Origin: Liolophura sinensis
Taxonomy: Eukaryota; Mollusca; Polyplacophora; Chitonida; Chitonidae
DNA length: 64,000 nucleotides
NCBI RefSeq assembly: GCF_032854445.1
Contig: NC_088296.1
Span: 27,583,064-27,647,063, forward strand
Reading direction: 5' to 3'
Made by a program: the position numbers and the translations under genes. Positions 37,101-48,885 of this stretch are shown piece by piece (the first letter of the stretch is position 1; every line of letters begins with the position of its first letter). The notes beneath the pieces are model-generated. The model was given only the letters and a program-made list of their open reading frames with translations, did not search any database and was not told the origin of the DNA.

Positions 37101-40100
37101 AGTTATACACACGGAAGGAGTCTGTGAAAATGAATTTGTTATGGTATGTGGTGACAACATTTAATCTGTCACACAGCCTAACAGTCATTCGCAATGCTGA
37201 AGTGAACACATTTTATCAGTATAATCAAAATCTATGATTGTTTTGAATTTGGTAGGGTTTCGTCGATTAACACATGCATGGGATCAGCCAGTGGGAGTTA
37301 TCTCCCTTTAGTTAGCGTTCGTTAATCCCGAACGACGAGTTCGAAAGACTCACCTGTCTGTGCACAACACAAACCACATAAATGAACCTGATGAACCTGG
37401 CGTCAGTAGTGCTGGCGTCAGTCGTGCTGGCGTCAGTAGTGCTGGTGTCAGTCGTGCTGGCGTCAGTCGTGCTGTCGCCAGTCGTGCTGGCGTCAGTCGT
37501 GCTGGCGTCAGTAGTGCTGGTGTCAGTCGTGATGGCGTCAGTCGTGCTGGCGTCAGTAGTGCTGGCGTCAGTCGTGCTGGCATCAGTCGTGCTGGCGTCA
37601 GTAGTGCTGGCGTCAGTCGTGCTGGCGTCAGTCGTGCTGGCGTCAGTCTTGTTGTCGTCCCAGTCTGGCGTTGTTGACCGTCGGGTTTGTGTGAATAACT
37701 CTTTTCTTATTGTGTATTTCACAAGTGGTTATGCTGTATGTTTGGACACATTAAGAAACATCAAACTACCAAACTTCCCAAACATATGCCTGTGTTGTTC
37801 GCAAAAATGTGAATTACGAATATCCGCTACCAACTATAACATACTTTTTGTTAAAATGGCTTCTAAAATTGCTCCTCCTAGCTGCAGGCTTAAGAACATC
37901 ATTAAGAACAAACCGCCTAATTAAATACACATGTTATGTCGAGGTACAGTTTTGTTTTCATGGAAGTGTCTAGATTTAGCTGTAGAGACGATTCCACTAA
38001 GATTGTCTTGACCTACGTAAAACTGCTTCAAATCTTATTCCAATCCTTATTTGTCGACCATTGGGATTGGAATTAGACACAAATGTTAGATGAAGACAAT
38101 TCTGTCCCAATTTGAACCTTTTAGGTCCTAGAGTACCCATTGTTTTGAGATTTAAAACTTATTCTATTACCCTTCGATTCCTTTTTATTACATACAACGC
38201 ACTGCTTGGCTCTATGCCAAGTGCACATTATCTGGGTCGTTAGATGCTCCCCATCACGAGACAGAAACGTATGACTTCTGGACGGGTCTATTGTAGTTCT
38301 ATGGGTGGATAGAGGTTGTTCTTTACATTGAATAAAGCAGACGACAAATATAAACAAAGAAACAAAATGGCTATTTTTTTCTGTCGGAGCGAACGTTTAT
38401 TTTAAAGAAGAAAAGTATCAGGTTACAGATAATTTAAAGCCCATAGGGACGTTTGAACGCTACACAAAAGAGATAATAATGGTGTCACGAAAAGTTTTTT
38501 TTTTACATACGGACCTGATAATTCTTCCTCCGAGTCTTTCTTTCAGCGGCCTCTCATAAACGTCCCAGTTGACCACAAACCATGCTATGGCAATCAACCA
38601 ATGGGTCACAAAACGATCGGATCCATGATGTCTGATATTTCCCGCTATGCAAAACTTAGCCGCCGGTACACAAATCACTGCGTCCGGGTTACGACAGCCA
38701 CAGTTCTTGCTGATGCCGGAGTTTTTTGTGATGGATGTTATGTCTGTGACAGACCACCACAATCAATCCAGTGTAGGAAGTTATTTCACCAAACCGTCCG
38801 TTTCAAAACGCCGTGAAATCAGCATTATCCTGCATGCTTCAAGTGTCTTATCAGAAAATGCTGAAAGTGAAAATGCCGTTGAATGAAAATACTCCCATGT
38901 CAGTCACGCCACTCCCAGTGCAAATGCCCGACGCTGTCGACTGTAATGTTACACGTAACAGTGGCAATGCCACTCACACGGCAAAATTCCAGTTTTCAGT
39001 CACGCCTGAAAGTTTTGGAGGGCTGTTCAACAATGCTACAATAAATAACAGCAGACTTCACATCAACTTCGCATCCTCTGGATAGCTGCAGATCGTCCTT
39101 TTCAACTCCCAATTCTTGTTTGATGTTAAACTGTTGTTTTTTTTATCCCCACTGTTCAGTCCGTTCACTCATGTTTTCTCTCCGCAAACGTTATTGTCTG
39201 ACTGCCGCCAATATATTGCCGTTGACCCAGATCTTCAAATTTGGTACATCATGTGAAATTTATGCATGAGTGTGACGTGTATATTTTACGTAACTGGCAC
39301 GGCGCACTGAGCGAAACATGTGCACGGGGCTGGTTTAATGTACATATAACTTTGTACAGATTGCGTCATTACAAATTTAAATTGTGATAGCCATCCATTG
39401 TAGTTCACAATGCAATAAACGCAAATCATATTTATTTTCATGATACCTTCAACATATAAATTATAATATATTTATTTGCTTACTTACAATAAGCATAAAC
39501 ACATATCTGTGATGTTTTTGTTGTATTATTATTTATCAACATATGTTGAGAAATTAATATTGAATTGAAAATGTAAACTGAAGTGTTCCATTATTTCAAC
39601 ATTCGTTACCCAGTGTTCATGAATTTGATACAGAATACAAGACGACCGCAAAGCATTTACACAAGTAAACCAAATAGAATTCAGTATCAAACTATTGTTA
39701 ACCTAATTTTGTGTGTTTCAGTTCTTTTTTCGTACGTAATTCAAACTTTAATTACGTTTAAACAGTTGAGCTGCCCACTTTTGCAGTCGTTTTGCTGATG
39801 CCAGAGGTTTCCAGCTCCTTTAGCGCGTCATACAGAGTTTGGGAAAACTTTTGATCTGCCCGAACTCTCGCTGCCAGCATCGAGCGACCTTCCCGTATCA
39901 CTGTCAGTGTGGTCGCTGTTTGACACCGTGCCTGTCTCACCGAAGCCTACTCTGATAACAGTGTCTTAGCTGAAATATGAAAGCAACCTCGCAGATGTGT
40001 TATTTTATAGTGCTATATTTTATAGTCGGATTTGTTTTCGAGAAACAAACGTATTCTTTTTATTATTCTATCTTAGTCGTGAAGCACGTCCGTAATATTT

Positions 40101-42928
40101 AGCATCGCATTTTAACACCCCCAGTAAAACACATCATGGTTTCATCCAGAATTAGGTCACGCCCCTTTAGATTGGTTGGACGAAAACAACGTGTCAGGGA
40201 AAGTGGAGGCATTTTTGGCTGTTAATCTATACCGCTATGGCGTTTTTGTTATAATTACGAAAATATTTTGCTGCTACCAAGGTAATAGAATAGAAATAAT
40301 GTTCGCGTCAGGGTAGTCTAACGGTAGTTTTACATCAAATCGATGTGGAAGAGTTTAGAAATTTTTAGAGTTTATATTTTAAAAAATTAAAATTTCTAAA
40401 CTCTTCCACATCGATTTGATGTAAAACTACCGTTAGACTACCCTGACGCGAACATTATTTCTTAATTCAAAATTGCAAGTTTTACGTTAAAGTTCGCTTC
40501 GTGGAATCAATGCCTTAGCCAGCATAGATTTAATTTAATTTAATTTCACTTGTTTTGCATATGTGCTACTGAGACTGGCATTAGGGTCGTCATAGCCTGC
40601 CTTGACCCCTTTTATTGCAGACGCTGCTGTATGATGGAACATGTGTGAACTATGACCTCGCCGTTCCTAGGGCCCAGGACCCCCAACCGGAAATCCGGTA
40701 CAGGCCCATGGACTGCTCGCGCTATCCCGGGCCCAAGTTTGCTCCGTGCCCTAATCTCAGTGACCCCACCTGCGGTAATGATCTGAAAACCTACCCGAAC
40801 GAGTGCAGGATGTGCCGTACCCAGAAAGAAGGGCTTGTCATCCGTCATAAAGGTACGTTTACCAGGAAAGTCTATGTTAGTTGACGACTGGTTTAACGAC
40901 GTCTGTTGTGAAGCCTAGATTCATCACAGGCACATAAGAAAGTGACCTTAATTGGTCTAGTGTTCGAAACCTATTCAGGTAGGGGATTTTGTCTGGAGAT
41001 TTATATGTATGTATGTACACATGTACGCGTGGGGTTTAACGTCGTACATGAAAATATTTCAGCCATCTGACGAATATGAGTCATTGGGCGTGCATACAGA
41101 TAGTTTATCTTCTGAGGGAGGGAGAGTCCATGCCACCAAAGTGCTGCCACCACTTCGGGAATCGGGCTACATGTGCCGTGTAGTACGTACCTCAATGGGT
41201 TACATGTACCATGTGGAACGTACCTTAGTGGGTACATGTACCGAGTAGTACGTACCTCAGTGGGTTACACGTACTATGTGGTACGTACTTCAGTGGGTTA
41301 CATGTGCCGTGTAGTACACACTTCAGTGGGTTACATGTGCCATGTAGTATGTAACTCACTGGGTTACATGTACCGTGTAGTACGTACCTCAGTGGGTTAC
41401 ATGTGCCGTGTAGTACGTACCTCAATGGGTTACATGTACCATGTGGTACGTACTTCAGTGGGTTACATGTGCCGTGTAGTATGTAACTCACTGGGTTACA
41501 TGTACCGTGTAGTATGTACCTCAGTGGGTTACATGTGCCGTGTAGTATGTACCTCAGTGGGTTACATGTGCCGTGTAGTATGTACCTCAGTGGGTTACAT
41601 ATGCCGTGTAGTACGTACCTCAGTGGGTTACATGTGACGTGTAGTACGTACCTCAGTAAGTTACATGTACCGTGTAGTACGTACCTCAGTAAGTTACATG
41701 TACCGTGTAGTACGTACCTCAGTGGGTTACATGTACCATGTGGAACGTACCTTAGTGGGGTACATGTACCGAGTAGTACGTACTTCAGTGGGTTACATGT
41801 GCCGTGTAGTACGTAACTCACTAGGTTACATGCACCGTGTAGTACGTACCTCAGTGGGTTACATGTACCGTGCAGTACGTACCTCAGTGGGTTACATATG
41901 CCGTGTAGTACGTACCTCAGTGGGTTACATGTGACGTGTAGTACGTACCTCAGCCTTCAAATGTCGTATTGACGAAAGCGGGGAGCTGAACCGACCGTTC
42001 TAATTTAGGCCATCACAATTGGGGGATCATAAAAAGCCGTCCTGAATGGAACCGGCTTTGTCTAGGTCATTGGTTTTTTCTTTTGTATACATCCGAGCCT
42101 GTCCGAGACGGCCTTGATCCACCAATGTTTCCTAGTGTAATCGAAGCTTAATGTTGGCAATCATTTTAGGGCGATGTACAACGTATGAGATGGCTCTGAC
42201 AGGCGAATCCGACCCTAACGCAGTCAGTAAACGGGAAATCGCTCCTCTGGCACTGCCACGTCAGGTGAGATACACAAATCCTGCTCCTTCAATCCACAAG
42301 ACATTTGGACAATTTGGCGTTTTTTTTATCTTACACAATGGGACTTAGATGTCATAAAATCGTCAGATGTCATATTTTTTTAAACTTGTAAAACATTACA
42401 TTAACTTTTCGCAATATTTCCTAAAATTAGCTTTACCTTTCCGGAGATTACGGTAATCTTATAACACTTTCGTTACAATTGCCAAATTTTTACGGACTGC
42501 TTACTTCCCCTTTAATAATGTTTTTACACAGCCTTACAAAGCTTTGATGTCTTTGTATACGGCTTGACCATTTGTTAAATATGGAGTCAACACAGTTAAG
42601 CACGTTCCAGAATAATCTCACCTGATATTGTCTCGATATACTGCACAAAATAGGATCTGTCGTATGCCATTAATCCTTCCATAAATCTAGGATCTGTCGT
42701 ATGCCATTAATCCTTCCATAAGTCTGACTCCGTTTCCTTTCACAGCCTAACTGCCGAGACGCCTTTGTCCCGTGTTCGCACACTTACGGAAGCCAAGTTT
42801 GCGCCTCTGACGGAATGCGTGAGCAGACTTTCGCGAGTGAGTGCGTTCTTTGCAGCCACTGGAGGAAAGCCTCTGTGAATGGAGCTCCACTGAACTACCT
42901 AATTACAAAGGTTGGAGGCATCTGCTAG
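34160..42928 (+). CDS. Secreted three-domain Kazal-type serine protease inhibitor (first gene)
   Basis: Joining 34160-34196, 36295-36437, 40621-40852, 42170-42264 and 42746-42928 gives 690 nt, 229 residues plus stop, with GT-AG introns in consistent phases (1, 0, 1, 0). Residues 1-17 are a signal peptide (MRALIIVLVAFA...). Three Kazal domains follow, each with six cysteines. Domain 1 has CGSNGVTFRNYC, domain 2 has CGNDLKTYPNEC. Domain 3 has a variant CASDGMREQTFASEC with three extra residues where the family has CGTDGVTY. Counting two residues after the second Cys, the inferred P1 residues are Lys, Asn and His. It probably inhibits extracellular serine proteases; only domain 1 has a trypsin-type P1. 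Exon borders fall inside or between domains as in the second gene, so the two genes are tandem duplicates. Confidence 0.9.
34258..35468. repeat. 44-48-bp satellite with higher-order repeats, intron 1 of Kazal gene 1
   Basis: Units carry TCATTTGTCTGCATGTATGA and 'GGACACGAC'. From about 34941 to 35351 composite units of roughly 135 bp repeat three times. Frames across it on both strands are repeat products. Confidence 0.92.
35469..36294. other. Remainder of Kazal gene 1 intron 1
   Basis: No repeat or exon recognised before the acceptor at 36293-36294. Confidence 0.4.
36295..36437 (+). CDS. Kazal gene 1 exon 2 (most of domain 1)
   Basis: Encodes AAVSAARKCPNTCWK to RRNCMQPRTKEV, with donor GTG|GTAAGT. 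A second acceptor TGTTTCAG lies 12 nt downstream (exon start 36307), in frame. Its use would drop four residues at the signal cleavage region. Confidence 0.9.
36683..36812 (-). mobile_element. Diverged family A SINE in Kazal gene 1 intron 2
   Basis: GATTGGTGTCTTACAC, GGACAGAGC, GTTTGCTGTCAGATCTTCCC and 'CGACCGGAAAGAG' blocks in family A order. Confidence 0.6.
37391..37655. repeat. 15-bp minisatellite (GTCGTGCTGGCGTCA), about 17 copies
   Basis: Lies in Kazal gene 1 intron 2. A unit of 15 keeps all frames periodic with five residues (VLASV; TTDAS on minus), giving open frames without gene support. Confidence 0.95.
37656..40293. other. Rest of Kazal gene 1 intron 2, no exon recognised
   Basis: Short frames near 38600-39085 (for example MPLNENTPMSVTPLPVQM) have ordinary composition but no recognised domain or splice signals. 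Confidence 0.4.
40294..40460. repeat. Perfect inverted repeat: 72-bp arms, 23-bp loop
   Basis: Arms 40294-40365 and 40389-40460 are exact reverse complements starting AAATAATGTTCGCGTCAGGG. The loop is AT-rich. It lies in Kazal gene 1 intron 2, ending 160 nt before exon 3. Possible identities are a fold-back MITE or a hairpin-forming intronic RNA. I found no clear target-site duplication. Confidence 0.95.
40621..40852 (+). CDS. Kazal gene 1 exon 3 (end of domain 1, most of domain 2)
   Basis: Acceptor TTTATTGCAG ends at 40620. Encodes LLYDGTCVNYD (sixth Cys of domain 1) through CGNDLKTYPNECRMC. Donor AAAG|GTACG. The 232-nt length is identical to exon 3 of gene 2. Confidence 0.92.
41022..41165 (-). 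mobile_element. SINE-like fragment, family C, in Kazal gene 1 intron 3
   Basis: GGGTTTAACGTCGTACATGA, 'TCATTGGGCGTGCATACAG' and 'CCATGCCACCAAAGTGCTGCC' correspond to blocks in 9714-9900. Confidence 0.45.
41166..41955. repeat. 33-bp minisatellite, about 24 copies, Kazal gene 1 intron 3
   Basis: Unit GGTTACATGTGCCGTGTAGT plus 'ACGTACCTCAGTG'. Being a multiple of three it is open on both strands (GYMCRVVRTSV per unit on plus). No start or splice context makes it a gene. Confidence 0.95.
42170..42264 (+). CDS. Kazal gene 1 exon 4 (linker)
   Basis: Acceptor CATTTTAG ends at 42169. Encodes the last Cys of domain 2 (GRCTTYEMALTG) and the linker KREIAPLALPRQ. Donor CAG|GTGAGA. Confidence 0.88.
42651..42726. 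repeat. 38-bp tandem duplication just before exon 5
   Basis: Two copies of a unit starting TAGGATCTGTCGTATGCC abut the acceptor region of Kazal gene 1 exon 5. Confidence 0.9.
42746..42928 (+). CDS. Kazal gene 1 exon 5 (domain 3 and stop)
   Basis: Acceptor TTTCACAG ends at 42745. Encodes PNCRDAFVPC, the variant CASDGMREQTFASEC and ITKVGGIC, then TAG. The ending KVGGIC corresponds to KMGGIC of gene 2. Confidence 0.9.
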   Translation, partial: PNCRDAFVPCSHTYGSQVCASDGMREQTFASECVLCSHWRKASVNGAPLNYLITKVGGIC

Positions 42929-43026
42929 ACGTCCGCATTCTCCACCCAGGGAAGCATGAGCACGCTTAATGAGTTATCTCCCTTCATTGAGGAAACTTAA
43001 AATATTGTGAAGGATGATTTGAATGC

Positions 43027-43032
43027 AATAAA
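43027..43032 (+). terminator. Polyadenylation signal, Kazal gene 1
   Basis: AATAAA 99 nt after the stop codon. Confidence 0.7.
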
Positions 43033-43309
43033 ACATTTTGATTTGATTTTATTCATCACATTTGCTTGTTTTCACTTACAGTTTAGTAAGATTAGAAGTT
43101 GACACTACGACACAGCCATATTTTTTTTCTGAATAACCAGCAGCAATCAGGGCGCAGGCTGATTCGATCTATTGACGATCCAGAAAGGTTATGTCCCGTA
43201 TAGCCAATCTAATTAAATGCTTGTCATGGTGGTGATTTGTGAGAGACCATAGTAAAATATAGACCCTGGTAAATTTACTGACAGATAGTTGAGGGTGTAT
43301 ACAGATGGT

Positions 43310-43660
43310 ATAAAGTGTACATAGACAGTCTAGGTTGTATAAAGGTAGCCTATTTTATATACAGAGGGTCCAGGTTGTCTAGAGTGTAAACGGACAATCC
43401 GGGTTGTATACAAATAGTCTAGAGTGTATAAGGACAATCCGGGTTGTATACAAATAGTCTAGAGTGTATAAGGACAATCCGGGTTGTATACAAATAGTCT
43501 AGAGTATATATGGACAATTCGGGTTGTATACAAATAGTCTAGAGTGTATACGGACAATCCAGGCTATGTACAAATAGTCTAGAGCGTATACGGACAATCT
43601 AGATTGTATACAGATGGTCTAAGTTGTATACAAATAATGTAGGGTTATACAGATAGTGTA
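43310..43660. repeat. 40-bp minisatellite, 3' flank of Kazal gene 1
   Basis: Units of 'GACAATCCGGGTTGTATAC' plus 'AAATAGTCTAGAGTGTATA'. The period of 40 is the same as in the next array, so they may be related. Confidence 0.85.
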
Positions 43661-43679
43661 GGGCTATGCAGATCGTGTA

Positions 43680-45415
43680 GGATTTATGCAGATAGTGTAG
43701 GGTGTATACAGGTAATGAAGGGTGTGTACAGGTCATGAAGGGAGTGTGCAGATAGTGTAGGGTGTATAGAGATAGTGTAGAGTGTATACAGGCAATAAAG
43801 GTGTGTGCAGGTAATTAAGGGTGTACACAGGTAATGAAGTGCAGATGGTGTAGGAAAGGTTATGAAAGATGTGTGCAGATAGTGTTGGGTGTATACAGGT
43901 ACTGAATGGTGTGGTCGAGATAGTGAAGGGTGTGTGCAGGTAGTGTAGGCTGTATACAGGTAATGAAGGGTGTGTGAAGGTAATGAAGGGTGTATACAGG
44001 TAATGAAGGATGTGTGCAGATGGTGTATGGTGTATACAGGTAATGAAGGGAGTGTGCAGATAGTGTATGATGTATACAGGTAATGAAGGGAGTTGTGCAG
44101 ATAGTATATGGTGTACAATGGTAATGAAAGAGTGTGCAGATGGTGTATGGTGTATACAGGTAATGATTTATTTATTTATTTGATTGGTGTTTTACGCCGT
44201 ACTCAAGAATATTTCACTTATACGACGGCGGCCAGCATTATGTTGGGTGGAAACCGGGCAGAGCCCGGGGGAAACTCACGACCATCCGCAGGTTGCTGGT
44301 AGACCTTCCCACTTACGGCCGGGGAGGAAGCCAGCATGAGCTGGACTTGAAATCACAGCGACCGCATTGGTGAGAGGCTCCTGGGTCATTACGCTGCGCT
44401 AGCGCGCTAACCGACTGAGCCACGGAGGCCCCTACAGGTAATGAAGGGAGTGTGCAGATAGTGTATGGTGTATACAGGTAATGAAGGGAGTGTGCAGGTA
44501 ATGAAGGGTGTATACAGGTAATGAAGGAGTGTGCAGATAGTGTATGGCGTACAATGGTAATGAAGGGTGTGTGCATATAGTGTAGGCTGTATACATGTAG
44601 TGAAGGGTGTATGCAGGTAATGAAGAGCATGTGCAGGTTATGAAGGGTGTATGCAGGTAATGAAGGGCGTATACAGGTAATGAAGGGTGTGTGCAGATAG
44701 TGTATGGTGTATACAGGTAATAAAGGATGTGTGCAGATAGTGTATGGTGTATACAGGTAATGAAGGGTGTGTGCAGATAGTGTATGGTGTATACAGGTAA
44801 TGAAGGGTGTGTGCAGATGGTGTATGGTGTATACAGGTAATGAAGGGTGTGTGCAGATAGTGTATGGTGTATACAGGTAATGAAGGGAGTGTGCAGGTAA
44901 TGAAGGGTGTATACAGGTAATGAAGGAGTGTGCAGATAGTGTATGGCGTACAATGGTAATGAAGGGTGTGTGCATATAGTGTAGGCTGTATACATGTAGT
45001 GAAGGGTGTATGCAGGTAATGAAGAGCATGTGCAGGTTATGAAGGGTGTATGCAGGTAATGAAGGGCGTATACAGGTAATGAAGGGTGTGTGCAGATAGT
45101 GTATGGTGTATACAGGTAATAAAGGATGTGTGCAGATAGTGTATGGTGTATACAGGTAATGAAGGGTGTGTGCAGATAGTGTATGGTGTATACAGGTAAT
45201 GAAGGGTGTGTGCAGATAGTGTATGGTGTATACAGGTAATGAAGGGTGTGTGCAGATGGTGTATGGTGTATACAGGTAATGAAGGGTGTGTGCAAATAGT
45301 GTATGGTGTATACAGGTAATGAAGGGTGTGTGCAGATAGTGTATGGTGTATACAGGTAATGAAGGGTGTGTGCAGATAGTGTATGGTGTGTACAGGTAAT
45401 GAAGGGTGAATACAA
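43680..45415. repeat. 40-bp minisatellite with 400-bp higher-order repeat
   Basis: Unit 'GAAGGGTGTGTGCAGATAG' plus 'TGTATGGTGTATACAGGTAAT'. A block of ten variant units near 44521 recurs near 44920, about 400 bp later, with the same rare variants in the same order. The array is split by a SINE. Minus-strand frames of up to 327 codons arise from it. Confidence 0.95.
44167..44432 (-). mobile_element. Best-preserved full-length family A SINE (266 bp)
   Basis: On the minus strand: tRNA-like head with A box TGGCTCAGTCGG (44411-44422) and a B-box-like TTCAAGTCC, linker, conserved body (GGTTTCCACCCAACATAATG), tail ATAAATAAATAAA. It is flanked by TACAGGTAATGA at 44155-44166 and 44433-44444, which is also array sequence. 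It serves as the reference copy in this window. Confidence 0.92.
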
Positions 45416-47006
45416 ATAGCGTAGGGTGTGTACGGTCTAGATTGTATACAATCGTAGCAAGGTCGACATAGTCCCGTCCCTGTAGTCTACCGTAAGATGT
45501 GCGACAGCCTCGGAAGTGTTATGACTGGCCAGCCTCTGGCATACCAAGAACTCCCCTTACGTCCTGCCAACGTTCCTTCTACCGAACCAGAATTCCTAAT
45601 TTCATGCATTCAGCCAAAAGCATTATAACCATACTGAAAACAAACGCCAAAAAATTGATTAAATGTCTTCCATTTGATTAAATGATTTGATAGGAGCACA
45701 TTACGCTAAATGTCAAACTGTAGTATATTTCTCTATGATTTAGAGATGGATGCTAAATGCCATATACTAACATATTTCACTTTGATTAAATGCTTGATGT
45801 TAAATGCCGTACTCTGGTACATTTCAAGACGGCTAAATTCAAAGGTGAAGGATGTCAGTGTGTCTAGAAAAACCAGCGGCATTTAGTGGGATACAAAATC
45901 GACGCTGAACTTGCCTGTCTTTCACATCAATGAACGAATGACGATTTTGTGTTCCTCTAACAGGTATATGAAAAACTTCGCAACTTCAGCCACAGTCAAA
46001 CCAGCGAGAGTTTCATACAAGGTCTATGTTGGTCATCGTCTACAGCCCTGCTTCCCTATTCACCACTCTGCGTGTATGATGTCGCATTCACTAGCCTGGA
46101 ACTCGGTCAGTTCCTCTAACATGCTAAAAGAGAAAGAACCCCAAAACAAAGTTTTTTGACTGCTGAAGTAGTGCTGTTGCATTGTTATCCATAAACTGGA
46201 AATTAATGCATTGAGTCAGACATTTGCGTCTACCAGGAGTCAATAATCACACGAAGGTATGTCCAGTTTGAGACCGATAATCCAGATAATTTCTTTCTTT
46301 CACGATACTTCTCATAGCTTACTTATTTCAATAGCTAAACAAAAGCAACAAGTGAGGCAAGAAAGTTATCCATCATTGTGCTGGTTGAGAACATATGCAT
46401 GGTGTTTTGTTGCGATTTAAGGTTGATTTAAGGTTTATTTTCGGTAATATCCCGACGCCGGCTCCTCGAATCCGCCGTGACGATACACTTGTAGTGCAGC
46501 CTCACTGGAACGCCCCACACGGTCACGTTATGATTCAGAAGCGATCAGTCCTTTGCCTCAGATCTCACTTCTGTTTGATTCTTCCAAGCTTAGCTTTTAG
46601 AAGCTCTGTTCCTTTTTATTCATCATCCTTGGGCTCGAGTGTGCTGTTGTCAATAAGTAAAAACTTTACACTTCTTAAACGTGTTTCTTTTATTCTCACA
46701 GTAATTTTTGACCTCATATCACCTACACATGTACTTTGTCGCGAATAATAGAGACGTTACGATCTTCATTATTCACGCATAATGAGGTGACATGAATTCA
46801 AAATTGCGGAGATTACGGGAAACCAGTTTTTTTGTCACTTTAAGGACAGTGCAGTCGACAGGAACGAGTTCCCGGCTTGTGGATATAACGATTCGGAGCT
46901 GTTAAAGGGGATGCTAAGCGAGGAATATGATTAACCGATATCAAAGCCAACTTAGTTCTAGTCCTCTCATGCTGGAGGCAAACCAACGCAACACCAAGAT
47001 TATCTC
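45416..47006. other. Intergenic, no gene recognised
   Basis: Short frames (for example 46395-46748) have no recognised motif, and I found no coherent exon-intron structure. Confidence 0.4.
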
Positions 47007-47009
47007 TGA

Positions 47010-47360
47010 ATGAGTGAATGACTAAGTTAGTGCTTTCGGTTTAAGGTCGTATTTAGCAATTTTTCAGTCATATGACGAGTCCTTAGCGTGCATACATGTG
47101 TTATGTGCCTCTTTTTTACAGGATGGATTTCCACCGCTCTATTATCTACTGCTGCTTTAATGAGGCCACTTACCGAAGGCAAGTAAGCCGCACCGCTCGA
47201 GCCATTTTACTGACACCGGTCAACCAGTAGTTACACTATCCCCTTAATGCTGAACGCCAAGCGAGGAAGCAACATCCTCTTTGAAGATCTTAGGTGTGAT
47301 TCGGCCCAATACCTACAGCCACTGACGCGGATGCTCTGCCAACTGAGCCATTGGGGCCAG
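47010..47360 (-). mobile_element. Best-preserved family B SINE-like element
   Basis: On the minus strand: tRNA-like head GGCCCCAATGGCTCAGTTGG, body blocks shared with 7866-8180, and a tail ending near 'CGACCTTAAACC'. This copy best shows the A-box-like TGGCTCAGTTGG. Confidence 0.8.
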
Positions 47361-47544
47361 TCCATGGTTAAAATCTTAGGCATGACTCGATTCAAGATGA
47401 AATCCCGAGTCTAACCCTTTCGAAGTGGATGTGCCGGCTATATATTTAAATGCACCGCTACCGTGATAACGGTCTCTATTATTCATGGAGAATTGAGGTG
47501 ATAATTGAATTCAGAATAACGTCAAGGTCAATGACAATCCGGAC

Positions 47545-47960
47545 ACACGGGGATGTTCTAGCGAAACTCCCAAAACGGGGATGTCCTGTGGAAATTTCAA
47601 ACACGGGGATGTCCTATGAATATATAGATGTCCTGGAGAAAGTCGTAAGAAGAGGATGTCCTATAGAAACTCCGAGCACGCGATTGCCTCAGCCAAACTC
47701 CGAAGACGGGGATGTCCTAGCGAAACTCTGAACAGAGGGATGACTTGTCGAAACTCCAAAGGCGGGGATGTCCTAGCGAAACTCTGATCACAGGGATGAC
47801 TTGTCGAAACTCCGAACACGGGGGTGTCCTGTAGAAACTCCGAACACGATTTTGTCCTAGCGAAACTCTGAACACGAGTATGTCATGTAGAAACTCCGAA
47901 CACGGAGATGTGCTGGAGAATGTCCGAAGACGGGATGTCCTGACGAAACTCCGCACATAC
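47545..47960. repeat. About 28-30-bp minisatellite (GGGGATGTCCTAGCGAAACTC)
   Basis: About 14 imperfect copies built on 'GGGATGTCCT' and 'CGAAACTCCGAACACG'. Confidence 0.88.
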
Positions 47961-48706
47961 TTTGGCGAAAGTATTGCTATCAATACGGTTATCTCGCCTG
48001 TACCATCGCCGACACCCAACAATGTAACAAGAAGCGCGATTGGTTGAACAATAAAGTCAAGCTGATTGGCCATTTTACCGACAGTCTATTGCTTTGGAAA
48101 CCAACAATCTACTCTCTGAAAATTCACGCGTCTAACGGAAACTAGAAACTAGAAACCAGCAACTAGAAGAGGGACAGACAGAACGCCGTCAAAATTTCTC
48201 AGATGTGCCGGGGTCTCTTCTCTTTCCTTTCTCTTTTCAGAGGAAGATTAATTCACAAGGCGTGAGTTGAAAGCGTGAGAGAGGTTTTACAATTTGTGGT
48301 GTTTCGGTTACCATGCTTTTTTCAATAAGTTGACTTTCGTGTCGCGCTCTATGGAGGACCAATTCATTCTGTCTTTGTCCGCCTGTATTTGTTTGTTGAT
48401 AAGTGTGTGCGATAAGCGGATGATTTTTTCCAATATACAGGCTATGTTAAACCCACTGTTGGTGTGCGTTTTGTTTTGTACACTGTACCTGTGTGTTATA
48501 TTGTCCGCTCCCGATCTAGTCTGAATCCATTCAAGGTTTCGTTTCACAAATTGTCGCCCTCCACGACTGAATTTGACAAAGGCAGTTTTGAATCGAGAAC
48601 CGTTCTCGCCTCTGTCACAACATTGCCCTTTGTAGGTCGTAAATGCGTGTGCACTTCCCATTTTTCCATTTGAGCCACATCAGAATCAGCGAATGCTGGA
48701 TTCATA
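47961..48706. other. Intergenic, no gene recognised
   Basis: Overlapping frames of 69-117 codons on both strands near 48300-48670, without motifs. Confidence 0.35.
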
Positions 48707-48885
48707 CAAATGTCCTCATTGGCCAAGGGCGTGATGGTCGCTGTCATCCAGGGGATCTCCACTACAAATGTCCTCATTGGCCAAGGGCGTGATGGTCGCT
48801 GTCATCCAGGGGATCTCCACTACAAATGTCCTCATTGGCCAAGGGCGTGATTGTCGCTGTCATCCAGGGGATCTCCACTAGACAT
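48707..48885. repeat. 58-bp tandem triplication
   Basis: Three almost identical units starting ACAAATGTCCTCATTGGCC, about 450 bp upstream of the second Kazal gene. Confidence 0.95.

Noticed and set aside
41173-41934. GYMCRVVRTSV repeat frames as Cys-rich secreted peptides
   Set aside because: The 33-bp unit is a multiple of three, so openness is expected. It lies within an intron between well-supported Kazal exons.
43684-45415. Minus-strand frames up to 327 codons (YTICTHPSLPVY repeats)
   Set aside because: Created by the 40-bp array. One frame even reads through an inserted SINE.
7866-47360. Functional tRNA genes at the tRNA-like heads of SINEs
   Set aside because: A and B boxes are recognisable, but the sequences do not form a complete cloverleaf in my reading and are attached to SINE bodies.
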